NCBI RefSeq assembly: GCF_014646675.1
Contig: NZ_BMNS01000008.1
Span: forward strand, 128,910-192,909
From: Lutibacter litoralis
GTDB lineage: Bacteria; Bacteroidota; Bacteroidia; Flavobacteriales; Flavobacteriaceae
Direction: 5' to 3'
DNA: 64,000 nucleotides
Made by a program: the position numbers and the translations under genes
Shown: in pieces, positions 1-9,402 of the stretch
How positions within the stretch are numbered: the first letter of the stretch is position 1
Layout: the number at the start of each line of letters is the position of its first letter
The notes under the pieces: model-generated
What the model was told of the DNA's origin: nothing
Databases searched by the model: none
What the model saw: only the letters and a program-made list of their open reading frames with translations

Positions 1-393
1 GGATTTGCAAATAATGGCGAACAATTACTAAAAACAGATGGTACGGAACGCATTTGGTTTTTAAACCCAAAAACGTTTATAGAAGAAAGTTACATTGAAG
101 CTTATACCAATAAAAGAAAGGTTGAAAATCTTAACGAGTTAGAATATATAAATGGCTTAGTTTATGCTAATATTTGGCAACAAAATTCTATTTTAATCAT
201 CAACCCAAAAAACGGAAAAGTTGAAGGTGTTGCAGATTTAGATGGTTTAAAAAAAGAAATTCTAAAAGAACAAAACCTAACTGATAGCGATGAGGTTTTA
301 AATGGAATTGCATACGATAAAGAAAATAATCGCCTTTTCGTTACCGGAAAACATTGGGCAAAATTGTACGAAATAGAGTTGATTAAAAAATAA
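1..393 (+). CDS. Glutaminyl-peptide cyclotransferase, C-terminal part (5' truncated by window edge)
   Basis: The frame is open from base 1 to a TAA at 391-393 and gives 130 residues of a beta-propeller enzyme. It resembles the C-terminus of the plant/bacterial-type glutamine cyclotransferase family, which forms N-terminal pyroglutamate on exported proteins. Supporting stretches are ERIWFLNPKTF, ELEYINGLVYANIWQ, ILIINPKNGKVEG and LNGIAYDKENNRLFVTGKHW, the last being the typical closing blade. The start lies outside the window. The next gene follows after 40 bp in the same direction. The family call rests on recognised motifs, and the catalytic residues cannot be judged from this fragment. Confidence 0.8.
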   Translation, partial: GFANNGEQLLKTDGTERIWFLNPKTFIEESYIEAYTNKRKVENLNELEYINGLVYANIWQQNSILIINPKNGKVEGVADLDGLKKEILKEQNLTDSDEVLNGIAYDKENNRLFVTGKHWAKLYEIELIKK

Positions 394-433
394 TTTTCTT
401 TAAATTATTTTTACATTTACCAAAACAACATTT

Positions 434-1951
434 ATGCGCTATAATTTTACTTTTTTAATTGTGGTTATTTTAATAATTACAGCTTCTTGTAGAAAAGATT
501 TTAGCGCAGTTTTAAGTTCTGGAAATTTATCGTTTTCAAAAGATACCGTGTTTTTAGATACCGTTTTTTCCAATATTGGCTCCAGCACCTATAATCTAAA
601 AGTTTACAATAAACATAACCAAACTATAGCAATACCCTCTATAAAGTTAGAAGATGGAGAAAATTCTAATTACAGATTAAATATTGATGGAATTCCGGGT
701 AAAACATTTGAAGATGTAAAAATATTAGCCAAGGACAGTATCTATATTTTTATTGAAACTACCATAAATTATAATGAAGTTACAAATCCAATTTATCAAA
801 ATAAAATTGTTTTTGATACTGGAGAAAATTTACAAGAAGTTTCCATAATTACATTGGTAAAAGATGCACATTTTTTATTTCCATCAAAAAACGCTGAAGG
901 TTTAATTGAAACTATTACAACTGGTATAGATGCAAGCGGTAAAGCTCTTAAAATAAATGGTTTCTATTTAAATAACAATACTACCTTTACAAATGAAAAA
1001 CCATACGTTATTTATGGTTATTGCGCTGTTCCAGAAAATAAAACACTAACTATAGAAGCTGGTACAAACATTCATTTTCATTCAAATTCTGGAATTATTA
1101 TAGATAGAAATGCGACTTTAATAGTTGAAGGCGATATAAATAATCCAGTAATTTTTGAAGGCGACAGATTAGAACCTCAATTTAGTGATATTCCAGGTCA
1201 ATGGGGAACAATTTGGCTGCGCGCTGGTAGTAAAAATAGTTCCATAAATAATGCAATAATTAAAAATGCTACTGCCGGAATTATTTCAGATTCTATCAGC
1301 AGCAACTCACCTACTTTAACCATAAAAAATACACAAATTTACAACAGTACCAATTTTGGCATTTTAGGAAGGGAAACTAATATTAAAGGAGAAAATTTAG
1401 TGATAAACAATAGTGGACAAGCTTCTTTAGCTTGTATTATTGGTGGAACTTATAATTTTACACATGGTAGTTTTACTAATTTTTGGAATGGTAGTTTGCG
1501 CCAATATCCAAGTGTTTTAATAAATAATTATTTTACTTATAATAACAACGGAGAACAAATTATAGAAACACGAGATTTACAAGCTGCAAACTTTACAAAT
1601 TGCATAATAGATGGTAATTCTAATATTGAATTAGTTTTAGACAAAGTTGATGGAAGTGTATTTAACTATTCGTTTCAGAATAATTTAATAAAATTTAACG
1701 ATTATAATCAAAGTTATAAGGGTATAGTTGAATTTAATTTTGAAGATACAAATCATTATCAAAACAATATTTTTAATGGCAATCCTGATTTTAAATCTGC
1801 TATAAATAATGAATTAATTATTGGTGAAAATTCCGATGCAATTCAAAAAGCATCTTTGCAAGGAACTAATATGGCGCCATATGATATTTTGGGAATACTT
1901 AGAACATCTCCAGCAGATATTGGTGCCTACCAGCATATTATTCTTGATTAA
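434..1951 (+). CDS. Lipoprotein with right-handed beta-helix region
   Basis: A 505-residue exported protein. Residues 1-19 form a lipoprotein signal with lipobox ITASC, so the mature protein should start at Cys19 and be membrane anchored. The middle (about residues 190-420) is rich in Asn, Ile and Gly, with short repeats such as LTIEAGTNIHFHSNSGI and NNAIIKNATAGII. These are typical of parallel beta-helix or pectate-lyase-like folds. The end, SPADIGAYQ, is the common closing motif of Bacteroidota beta-helix lipoproteins. No catalytic residues are assigned, and the substrate is unknown. It is probably a separate unit from the upstream cyclotransferase (40 bp gap) and from the SDR gene 120 bp downstream. 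Confidence 0.7.
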   Translation: MRYNFTFLIVVILIITASCRKDFSAVLSSGNLSFSKDTVFLDTVFSNIGSSTYNLKVYNKHNQTIAIPSIKLEDGENSNYRLNIDGIPGKTFEDVKILAKDSIYIFIETTINYNEVTNPIYQNKIVFDTGENLQEVSIITLVKDAHFLFPSKNAEGLIETITTGIDASGKALKINGFYLNNNTTFTNEKPYVIYGYCAVPENKTLTIEAGTNIHFHSNSGIIIDRNATLIVEGDINNPVIFEGDRLEPQFSDIPGQWGTIWLRAGSKNSSINNAIIKNATAGIISDSISSNSPTLTIKNTQIYNSTNFGILGRETNIKGENLVINNSGQASLACIIGGTYNFTHGSFTNFWNGSLRQYPSVLINNYFTYNNNGEQIIETRDLQAANFTNCIIDGNSNIELVLDKVDGSVFNYSFQNNLIKFNDYNQSYKGIVEFNFEDTNHYQNNIFNGNPDFKSAINNELIIGENSDAIQKASLQGTNMAPYDILGILRTSPADIGAYQHIILD

Positions 1952-2071
1952 AAATACTATCACTTTTAATGTGTTTTATAAACTTATCAATTTTTTAAAT
2001 TGCTATTTTAAAAACTGTATTTTTACAAAAAAATCTTAATATTTATAACTTAGTTATTTACCGAATTAAAT

Positions 2072-2752
2072 ATGAAAAACATAATAATTACTGGAACAAG
2101 TCGTGGAATTGGATTTGAATTAGCTCAACTATTTGCTAAAAACAATTATAATGTATTGGCTTTATCTAGAAACTCTGAACCTTTAAACAAACTGAATCTA
2201 AAAAATATTACAACGCTTTCAGTTGATTTGTCTAATGATAATGATTTACAAAAAGTAACGAACTTCGTAACGAGCAACTGGGAAAATGTTGATATTTTAA
2301 TAAATAATGCGGGAAAATTAGTAAACAAGCCTTTTGAAAAAATAACAACCACCGATTTTTTAGAAGTATATAAAGTTAACGTTTTTGCCGTCGCTGAATT
2401 AACAAAACAATTAATTCCTTTTTTATCTAAAGGCAGTCACGTTGTAAATATTAGTAGTATTGGAGGTGTTTTAGGAAGTATGAAATTTCCTGGTTTAGCA
2501 GCATATAGTTCTTCAAAAGGAGCTTTATTAACCTTAACCGAAGTGTTAGCCGAAGAATATAAAGAACAGCAAATTTCTTTTAATGCAATAGCTTTAGGTG
2601 CTGTGCAAACAGAAATGCTAGAAGAAGCTTTCCCTGGTTATAAAGCTCCCGTTACTGCTAAAGAAATGGCAGATTATATTTATAATTTTTCGCTTACTGG
2701 AAACAAATATTATAACGGTAAAATTTTACAAGTTTCTTCTACAACACCCTAA
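2072..2752 (+). CDS. SDR family NAD(P)-dependent oxidoreductase
   Basis: A 226-residue classical short-chain dehydrogenase. The N-terminal Rossmann motif GTSRGIG (residues 8-14) binds NAD(P); NNAG lies near residue 78; the catalytic Ser is in VNISSIGG and the Tyr-Lys pair is in YSSSKG. These are the standard SDR catalytic elements. The length fits a minimal cytoplasmic SDR without extensions, and the substrate cannot be told. The gene is the first of a tight plus-strand run, with the SprT-like gene starting 3 bp after its stop. The same order (SDR, SprT-like, mannose-1-P guanylyltransferase) is common in Flavobacteriaceae from general knowledge. Confidence 0.85.
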   Translation: MKNIIITGTSRGIGFELAQLFAKNNYNVLALSRNSEPLNKLNLKNITTLSVDLSNDNDLQKVTNFVTSNWENVDILINNAGKLVNKPFEKITTTDFLEVYKVNVFAVAELTKQLIPFLSKGSHVVNISSIGGVLGSMKFPGLAAYSSSKGALLTLTEVLAEEYKEQQISFNAIALGAVQTEMLEEAFPGYKAPVTAKEMADYIYNFSLTGNKYYNGKILQVSSTTP

Positions 2753-2755
2753 TTT

Positions 2756-3343
2756 ATGATTGAAGAGCTTTCAAAATACATTCCTGAAAATTCCGTAACT
2801 TTAGTTGAAGAAATTCTTGTAGAACATCCTTTAGATATTAAAATTGTTAGAGAAAGAGCAACAAAACATGGCGATTTCAAAAGAAGCGTTCATAATAAGG
2901 TTCAAATAACTATAAATAACAACTTGAATCAATATCAATTTTTATTGACATTAGTGCACGAATTAGCACATTTTGTAACTTTTGAAAAAAATAAACGTGT
3001 AAAACCACACGGAATTGAGTGGAAAAGAAACTTTCAGCACTTAATGCTGCCTTTTTTAAATCCTACAATTTTCCCAGAAGATTTGTTACCATTAATGGCT
3101 AACTATCTCATAAATCCAAAAGCAAGTACTGGTTCTGATGTAAATTTAACATATGCTTTAAAGCGATATGATGATAATTCGGGAAAGAGTTTTATATTTG
3201 AATTACAACATGGCAGTATTTTTTTATTTAAAAACAAAACCTACAAAAAAGGTAACATTAGAAGAACCAGGTTTGAATGTGTTGAAATGAAGAGTAAAAG
3301 AACCTATTTATTCAATCAAAATGCAGAAGTAGAAACATTATAA
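2756..3343 (+). CDS. SprT-like zinc metallopeptidase-domain protein
   Basis: A 195-residue protein with the SprT-like zinc motif HELAH (about residues 67-71, in TLVHELAHFVTF), followed by HGIEWKRNF, a usual third-ligand region of the family. The C-terminal third, with HGSIFLFKNKTYKKGNIRRTRFECVE, looks like the small ribbon domain following SprT folds, here without an obvious CxxC pair. No signal peptide, so it is cytoplasmic. Function is poorly known; SPRTN-type relatives act as proteases. It begins 3 bp after the SDR stop and ends 4 bp before the guanylyltransferase start, so co-transcription is very likely. Confidence 0.8.
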   Translation: MIEELSKYIPENSVTLVEEILVEHPLDIKIVRERATKHGDFKRSVHNKVQITINNNLNQYQFLLTLVHELAHFVTFEKNKRVKPHGIEWKRNFQHLMLPFLNPTIFPEDLLPLMANYLINPKASTGSDVNLTYALKRYDDNSGKSFIFELQHGSIFLFKNKTYKKGNIRRTRFECVEMKSKRTYLFNQNAEVETL

Positions 3344-3347
3344 CACT

Positions 3348-4424
3348 ATGAACAAAAATTATTACGCAGTTATTATGGCCGGAGGAATTGGATCTCGATT
3401 TTGGCCAATAAGCACCAACAAACTTCCCAAACAGTTTCACGATATTTTAGGCACAGGTAATTCTTTAATTCAACAAACTTATAATAGGTTTGAAAATTTA
3501 ATTCCTAGTGAAAATATTTTAATTGCAACCAATAAAAAATATAAAAAATTAGTAAAAAAACACTTATCCAATATTGCTTCTAATCAAATTCTTTTAGAGC
3601 CTGCAATGTTAAATACGGCTCCTTGTATTTTATATAGTGCCTTTAAAATTTATTGCAAAAATCCAGATGGAATTATGATAGTTGCTCCGTCTGACCATTA
3701 TATTGAAAACGAGCAAGAGTTTATTTCAAATGTTGAAACCTCATTTGATTTTTGTTCACAGAACGATTTTCTATTAACCCTCGGAATTCAACCAACCAAC
3801 CCAAATACTGGTTATGGATATATTAAATTTGATAAATCTAACAATCCTATAAAAAAAGTCCTTAATTTCACTGAAAAACCAAACCTTAAAACTGCTGAAC
3901 AGTTTATAAAAAGTGGTGATTATCTTTGGAATGCTGGTATTTTTATTTGGAGTGTTAAAAGCATCTTAAAAGCTTTTGAAACTTATTTACCAGAAATGTT
4001 TCAATTATTTTCTAATGGTTACGATGATTATAATACAACCTCAGAAAATAATTTTATTAAAGAAAATTACGTAAAGTCTGAAAATATATCTATAGATTTC
4101 GGAATTATGGAAAAAGCAACAAATGTTTGTGTATTACCTACAAATTTTGGGTGGAATGATTTAGGCTCCTGGGTATCTCTTCAAGATAAATTAGATGCAG
4201 ACGAACACCAAAACACCACCATTGGAGGTGCAGTAATTTTTAGAGATGCTAAAGGAAATATGGTAAAAACACAATCGGGTAAAAAAGTTGTTATTCAAGG
4301 CTTAAACGACTTTATTGTCGTTGAGAAAAAAGATGTATTATTAATTTGTCCGAAAGCTAAAGAACAAGAAATAAAAGAAATAACTGCTGAAGTTAAATCA
4401 ACATTTGGAGATAAATTTGTTTAA
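3348..4424 (+). CDS. manC: Mannose-1-phosphate guanylyltransferase
   Basis: A 358-residue nucleotidyltransferase that makes GDP-mannose from mannose-1-phosphate and GTP for polysaccharide or glycoprotein sugars. The pyrophosphorylase signature MAGGIGSRFWPIS is at residues 10-22. Other family motifs are APSDHYI (metal/nucleotide region), NPNTGYGYI, FTEKPN and YLWNAGIFIW. The length matches the short single-domain type (about 350) without the C-terminal phosphomannose isomerase domain of bifunctional ManC. It is cytoplasmic and sits tightly between the SprT-like gene and the DUF389 gene (11 bp). Confidence 0.9.
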   Translation: MNKNYYAVIMAGGIGSRFWPISTNKLPKQFHDILGTGNSLIQQTYNRFENLIPSENILIATNKKYKKLVKKHLSNIASNQILLEPAMLNTAPCILYSAFKIYCKNPDGIMIVAPSDHYIENEQEFISNVETSFDFCSQNDFLLTLGIQPTNPNTGYGYIKFDKSNNPIKKVLNFTEKPNLKTAEQFIKSGDYLWNAGIFIWSVKSILKAFETYLPEMFQLFSNGYDDYNTTSENNFIKENYVKSENISIDFGIMEKATNVCVLPTNFGWNDLGSWVSLQDKLDADEHQNTTIGGAVIFRDAKGNMVKTQSGKKVVIQGLNDFIVVEKKDVLLICPKAKEQEIKEITAEVKSTFGDKFV

Positions 4425-4435
4425 ACTATTTAATT

Positions 4436-5866
4436 ATGGAAGCTGAAAACACCAATCAACAAGATAGCACTTCTAATTCACAAATACCACCTCAAAGTGA
4501 TATTACAAGTATTCTTTTAAGTTTTAAAAAATTCTTTATAGAATTACTCGATATTAGAAAAGATACCGATAAAAAAGGTACAATTGAAGATATAAAAGAA
4601 AACATTTCAATGAAAGGGCATACAGCTTGGGTGTTGGTTTTTTCTATTTTAATTGCTTCTATTGGATTAAATGTTAGTTCTACAGCTGTTGTAATTGGTG
4701 CGATGCTTATATCTCCTTTAATGGGTCCAATTTTAGGTGTTGGTCTATCTATTGGGATTAATGACATAGATACGTTAAAACGCTCCCTAATTAATTTAGG
4801 AGTAATGGTGGGATTAAGTTTAGCGACTTCATTTTTATTCTTTTTAATCCCAATATTTAGAAATGAAACGCCAGAAATCTTAGCTAGAACTGCCCCAGAT
4901 GTTAGAGATGTTTTTATTGCAATTGCAGGTGGTTTGGCTTTAATTATTGCATTTAGCAGACAAAGTAAACAAACCAATACAATTGCTGGTGTAGCTATTG
5001 CAACTGCCTTAATGCCTCCTTTATGTACAGCTGGTTATGGACTTGCAACTTGGAATTTAAGCTATTTTGGTGGCGCTATGTTTTTGTTTACTATAAACAC
5101 CATTTTTATTGCATTGGCTACTTTTGTAATTGTTAAGTTTTTACGATTTCCAATGCTTAGATATATTAATTCTGCAAAGAGAAAACGAATTGCAAGAACA
5201 GCTTCAACTGTAGCTCTTTTAGTTTTTTCGGGGAGTATTTATTTGTTTTTTAACTTATTTCAAGAAAATCAATTTAAACAAGCTGCACAAAATTTAATTG
5301 ATGATATTAAAGGAAATGGTATTAGTATTATTGATGAAAAAGACGAAAACATAGATTATCATAATAAAAAAGTGAAAATTTTTATTTACGGTAACAAGCT
5401 TTCTACAGATGAAATTGAAAGATGGAACGAAAGACTACCTGAATATGGTTTAAAAGATACCCAACTTGTATTTCATCAAGGTGTAGATGATTCTGATATA
5501 AGAAGTGAAGTAAAAAATCTTACAGATTTATATGTTCAAAATCAGAAAATAATTTCATCTAGAGATGAAACTGTAAAAGAAAAAGAAGATAAAATTAAGT
5601 TATTAACAGATCAAATATCTAAATATCAAGCCGCCGAAATTCCTTTTATTCAAATTAGTAAGGAAGCTCAAATAAATTATATAGGTTTAGAGCATTTAAG
5701 TTATGGGAAATTAATACATACAAATTTTAATACAGTAGATACAATTACTGTTTTTAATGCGCGCTGGAACGATACAATTCCAAATATAACTAATCAACAG
5801 CTGAAATTAAAAAAGTGGTTAAAAACACGTTTAAATTTAGATACGCTTCAATTAAACAACAACTAA
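4436..5866 (+). CDS. DUF389 (TIGR00341-type) integral membrane protein
   Basis: A 476-residue membrane protein. A hydrophilic N-terminus of about 60 residues is followed by about six hydrophobic segments (residues 60-275) carrying the DUF389 hallmarks VVIGAMLISPLMGPILG and GVAIATALMPPLCTAGYGLA. The C-terminal 200 residues are soluble and contain a Lys/Glu-rich stretch (about 370-395) likely to form a coiled coil. The function of the family is not established. It is the last gene of the SDR run, and its stop overlaps by 4 bp the convergent TonB receptor gene. Confidence 0.85.
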   Translation: MEAENTNQQDSTSNSQIPPQSDITSILLSFKKFFIELLDIRKDTDKKGTIEDIKENISMKGHTAWVLVFSILIASIGLNVSSTAVVIGAMLISPLMGPILGVGLSIGINDIDTLKRSLINLGVMVGLSLATSFLFFLIPIFRNETPEILARTAPDVRDVFIAIAGGLALIIAFSRQSKQTNTIAGVAIATALMPPLCTAGYGLATWNLSYFGGAMFLFTINTIFIALATFVIVKFLRFPMLRYINSAKRKRIARTASTVALLVFSGSIYLFFNLFQENQFKQAAQNLIDDIKGNGISIIDEKDENIDYHNKKVKIFIYGNKLSTDEIERWNERLPEYGLKDTQLVFHQGVDDSDIRSEVKNLTDLYVQNQKIISSRDETVKEKEDKIKLLTDQISKYQAAEIPFIQISKEAQINYIGLEHLSYGKLIHTNFNTVDTITVFNARWNDTIPNITNQQLKLKKWLKTRLNLDTLQLNNN

Positions 5867-8271
5867 AAATCTAAAATAATACCAAAACTAGGCAAGACAT
5901 TTCCTGAAGTATTCTCAATTTCTTCAAGAATATATTTTGAATTATCGGATGGATTTACAATATTATTTCCATTTGTATCTTGTATCGGAATTAAATAGGA
6001 TTGTGAGCTAAATTCACTTCGATATATATTTTGAATATCGACATAAAAATTAAATGAAATTTTTTCCCAATACCATGTTTTATCGATTCGAAGATCTAAT
6101 TGGTGGTAAGTTTTAAAACGTTCAGAATTTAGTTTATTATAATCCAATATTCCACTATTAGAAACATTATAATTTGTAATAATTGAAGACGCTTCAAAGT
6201 CGTAAGGTGTATAAGGTTGTCCGCCAACAAGTCTAAATTTACCGCCTATTTCCCAATTTTTTTTAAGCTTTTTTCCACCCGTTATAGATAACAAATGGCG
6301 ATTATCCCAAGAAGAAGGAATAAAATTATCTAATTTATCTTTAAACTCACTTTTAACAAATGTATATGAAAAAATTCCATACAATCCATTAAAAGATTTT
6401 TTTTGAGCCAATAACTCAACTCCATACGCTCTTCCTTTAGAGTTTGAAGTAACTTCTTCATTTCCTATAACTCCAAAATCTGAACCTAAGTTTGCCAAAC
6501 TAATTTGGTCTCTAACAGAAAAAGGATAATTTTTGTAGGATTTATAAAAACCTTCTAACGTGATTTTTGAAGTTGCATTTGGTTTCAGTTCAAATCCAGA
6601 AACATAATGTATCGCTTCAATAAATTTTAAACCGTTATTTTTATTCACCAATTCATTCAAATTGTTTCTAAATCCTAAAATTGTATAAGCAGGTATTTGT
6701 TTATAAATTCCTGTTGTAGCGTTTAAACTAAGTCTATCACTGAACTCATAAGACAATGAAACTCTTGGTGAAAATTGATTTAAAGGGTTTTTCATTTCAC
6801 TATTATAATCAACCCCATCTAATCTAAAGCCTAAAGAAACTCCTAAATTAGCATTCACATATTTTTTAGAAATTTGTCCGAATACATTATACTTTAACAT
6901 GGATAATTTTGAAGAAAAATCTATTTCTTGAACGCCATTTGGAATAGCCAATTGTTGAAAAGTACTATTTGAATAAGTAGCATTTTCTAAGCCAACACCT
7001 ACATTTAGTTTATAATTATTTTTTAATGTTGAAGTAATTTCAAATCGTAATTTGTTTTCAATTTCTCTTGAAGTATAATCTAATAATAAATCGTTCGGAT
7101 TGTATGTATTATTAAAATATTTTTTTGCATTATTATTCCAAACGTTTCTACTTACTACTAGTTGTTGCATCGTATTTTTACCAAAATGTTTGTATACGGC
7201 ACCAATAGTATAATTCCATTGTTCTTGAATAGGAATATTACTTAAAGAATACCTGTTTCTTTTTAAAGTTTCCTTATCTGTAATATCATCATTTACACTT
7301 TCATTTAACTTAAATTTATCAATAGCCCCTAATCCAATTATAGAAATTTCGCTGTTTGAAGATAATTGATGTTTCACTTTAAACTGAAAATCGTTATAGG
7401 TTGGTAAAAAAGGTAGTTTTATTAGTTTAAATAAAAATTGCAAATAAGATTGACGCACAGAAGCTATAAAAGTTGTTTTATCACCTAACGGACCATCTAA
7501 AGTAATTCCGGCATCAGAAGTTCCTAAAGTTAATCTTGTGTTTAACTTTTCCGGGTTTCCATCCTTTTGAGTAAATTCTATTATAGAGCTTAAAGCATTT
7601 CCATCACTTGCAGGAAAAGCACTCGTAAAAAAATCTACTTTTCTAATTAAATCTGCATTTATTATGCCTACAGGACCACCCGATGAACCTTGAGTTTGAA
7701 AATGATTTATTACAGGAACCTCAATTCCGTCCAGATAAAATCTATTTTCTGAAGGTGCTCCACCTCTAATAATAATATCGTTTCTAAAACTAGGATTTGA
7801 AGCAACTCCTGGCAATGATTGAATCACTTTTAAAACATCTCTATTTCCTCCAGGATTTTTTTCAATTTCGGCAATTCCCAATGATTGCACAGATAACGGG
7901 CTTTCAACTGATTTTTTAAACAATTGACCTTGAACTACAACTTCATCTAATTGTTCTTTTGTTTGAACTAATTCAATTAAAATATAAGGTTTTTTATCTT
8001 TTGTTACTAAATAATCATCAGAAATTATAGTTTGATAGCCTAAAAAAGAAACACTAACTTTTATATAACCCAAAGGCACATTACTAATTGTAAATTCACC
8101 ATTTTCATCTGTACTTTTACCTGTAGTAGTTCCTTCAACAATTACACTAACAAAAGGAAGTGTTTCTCTTGTTTGCGCATCTATAACTTTTCCTTTAATA
8201 GTTCCTTCATTTTGCGCAAAAACCGCAGAAAAATTAATTAAAATAAGTAGTAACAATCCTATTTTTTTCAT
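5863..8271 (-). CDS. TonB-dependent receptor with carboxypeptidase-like N-terminal domain
   Basis: An 802-residue outer-membrane receptor. The signal peptide ends near FSAVFAQ (about residue 19). A CarboxypepD_reg-like beta-sandwich (about 23-110, GTIKGKVIDAQTRETLPFV and VSFLGYQT) is followed by a TonB-box-like DEVVVQG and a plug domain with IRGGAPSENRFYLDGIEVP. The rest is a beta-barrel ending in IILDF with a terminal aromatic. It is not a SusC-type protein: it is shorter and has no SusD partner. The ligand is unknown. The gene stands alone on the minus strand, its 3' end overlapping the DUF389 stop by 4 bp. Confidence 0.85.
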   Translation of the reverse strand: MKKIGLLLLILINFSAVFAQNEGTIKGKVIDAQTRETLPFVSVIVEGTTTGKSTDENGEFTISNVPLGYIKVSVSFLGYQTIISDDYLVTKDKKPYILIELVQTKEQLDEVVVQGQLFKKSVESPLSVQSLGIAEIEKNPGGNRDVLKVIQSLPGVASNPSFRNDIIIRGGAPSENRFYLDGIEVPVINHFQTQGSSGGPVGIINADLIRKVDFFTSAFPASDGNALSSIIEFTQKDGNPEKLNTRLTLGTSDAGITLDGPLGDKTTFIASVRQSYLQFLFKLIKLPFLPTYNDFQFKVKHQLSSNSEISIIGLGAIDKFKLNESVNDDITDKETLKRNRYSLSNIPIQEQWNYTIGAVYKHFGKNTMQQLVVSRNVWNNNAKKYFNNTYNPNDLLLDYTSREIENKLRFEITSTLKNNYKLNVGVGLENATYSNSTFQQLAIPNGVQEIDFSSKLSMLKYNVFGQISKKYVNANLGVSLGFRLDGVDYNSEMKNPLNQFSPRVSLSYEFSDRLSLNATTGIYKQIPAYTILGFRNNLNELVNKNNGLKFIEAIHYVSGFELKPNATSKITLEGFYKSYKNYPFSVRDQISLANLGSDFGVIGNEEVTSNSKGRAYGVELLAQKKSFNGLYGIFSYTFVKSEFKDKLDNFIPSSWDNRHLLSITGGKKLKKNWEIGGKFRLVGGQPYTPYDFEASSIITNYNVSNSGILDYNKLNSERFKTYHQLDLRIDKTWYWEKISFNFYVDIQNIYRSEFSSQSYLIPIQDTNGNNIVNPSDNSKYILEEIENTSGNVLPSFGIILDF

Positions 8272-8350
8272 ATTAAAAAATTTATTTTACAAATATACTT
8301 TATTTTGTTTAATACACGTCGAATAAAGTTAAACATTTTATACTTAGTCC

Positions 8351-8383
8351 TAAAAAAACCTCAATCTTAATAGATCGAGGTTT
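8351..8383 (-). terminator. Rho-independent terminator of the tRNA-Lys/tRNA-Tyr transcript
   Basis: Reading the minus strand just after tRNA-Tyr there is a hairpin (AACCTC...GAGGTT arms with an inner ATCT/AGAT extension and one mismatch) followed by seven T. It lies 2 bp from the tRNA end, as expected for a tRNA transcript terminator. Confidence 0.75.
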
Positions 8384-8385
8384 AG

Positions 8386-8466
<81 letters not shown>

Positions 8467-8499
8467 AAATTAAAACTTCTTTAATTCAAGAATATTTTG

Positions 8500-8572
8500 T
8501 GACCTGGCTGGGGCTCGAACCCAGGACCACCTCCTTAAAAGGGAGGTGCTCTACCAACTGAGCTACCAGGTC
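8500..8572 (-). tRNA. tRNA-Lys (TTT)
   Basis: The minus strand gives a 73-nt tRNA with acceptor GACCTGG/CCAGGTC, D-arm GCTCAGTTGGTAGAGC, anticodon loop CTTTTAA (anticodon TTT) and T-arm GGGTTCGAGCCCC. CCA is not encoded. It is the first gene of a two-tRNA operon, 33 bp upstream of tRNA-Tyr. Confidence 0.95.
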
Positions 8573-8595
8573 GTCTTTTTCCTTTTTAGCGGCTG

Positions 8596-8625
8596 CAAAT
8601 ATAGGGGTATATTTTAAAAAAACAA
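8596..8625 (-). promoter_or_regulatory. Bacteroidota-type promoter of the tRNA-Lys/Tyr operon
   Basis: On the minus strand, TTG (8625-8623) is followed after 19 bp by TATATTTG (8603-8596). This matches the Bacteroidota -33 TTG / -7 TAnnTTTG consensus and lies about 24 bp upstream of the tRNA-Lys 5' end. Confidence 0.7.
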
Positions 8626-8634
8626 ATAACTTTT

Positions 8635-9402
8635 TTACTTTGTTTCATTTAAATAGACCTCTCTAACTTTTTTAAATAAATTTGAAGAGTATACAAAATT
8701 TACAATTGCCTCATTTTCAGTTTTAAAAATCTCTTTATTTGTTCCTTCCCAAGCTTTTACACCATCCTTTAAAAAAACAATTTTTTCTCCTATTTCCATT
8801 ACAGAATTCATGTCATGTGAATTTATTACCGTAATAATTTGATATTCTTTTGTAATTTCTTGAATTAAATTATCAATTACGGTTGCTGTGTTTGGATCTA
8901 ATCCTGAATTTGGCTCATCACAAAACAAATATTTAGGTTTCATAACAATTGCTCTTGCTATTGCAACTCTTTTTTGCATTCCTCCAGATATTTCAGCTGG
9001 GAATCTATTATTTACATTCGACAAATTAACCCTTTCTAATACAAAATTTACACGTTTTAACATTTCTGCGCTCGTGTTATTAGTAAACATTTTTAATGGA
9101 AACATTATATTTTCTTCTACAGTTAAAGAATCATACAACGCACCACCTTGAAAAACCATCCCTATCTCTTGTCGTAGTTGTCTTCGAGCCTTAATACCTA
9201 GCTGTGTTTGGTTTCTTCCATCAAAGCAAATTTCTCCTTGTTCTGGAATATGCAATCCTAACAAACACTTTAAAAAAACTGTTTTCCCCGATCCACTCTG
9301 ACCGATGATCATACTGGTTTTTCCTTTTTCAAAAGTTGTTGAAATACCTTTTAAAACCGGAGTTCCGTTAAATTCCTTATATAAATCTGTAACTTCAATC
9401 AT
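8635..9402 (-). CDS. ABC transporter ATP-binding protein, MlaF type
   Basis: A 255-residue ATPase. Walker A GQSGSGKT (about residues 34-41), signature ISGGMQKRVAIARA (LSGGQ variant), Walker B YLFCDEPNSGLDP and the H-loop VINSHDMNS are all present, so it should be active. It is closest to the MlaF/Ttg2A group that powers phospholipid or organic-solvent-resistance transport with an MlaE permease. The permease gene directly precedes it with no gap (stop at 9403, start at 9402), so translation is probably coupled. An MCE-domain substrate-binding gene is not in the window. Confidence 0.88.
   Translation of the reverse strand: MIEVTDLYKEFNGTPVLKGISTTFEKGKTSMIIGQSGSGKTVFLKCLLGLHIPEQGEICFDGRNQTQLGIKARRQLRQEIGMVFQGGALYDSLTVEENIMFPLKMFTNNTSAEMLKRVNFVLERVNLSNVNNRFPAEISGGMQKRVAIARAIVMKPKYLFCDEPNSGLDPNTATVIDNLIQEITKEYQIITVINSHDMNSVMEIGEKIVFLKDGVKAWEGTNKEIFKTENEAIVNFVYSSNLFKKVREVYLNETK

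Noticed and set aside
4492-4977. Minus-strand ORF of 161 codons inside the DUF389 gene
   Set aside because: It is a shadow of a conserved membrane protein gene; hydrophobic sense codons read as an open antisense frame.
5863-8271. TonB receptor as a second SusC-type importer
   Set aside because: It has no SusD partner, is about 180 residues shorter than SusC, and lacks SusC-type plug motifs.
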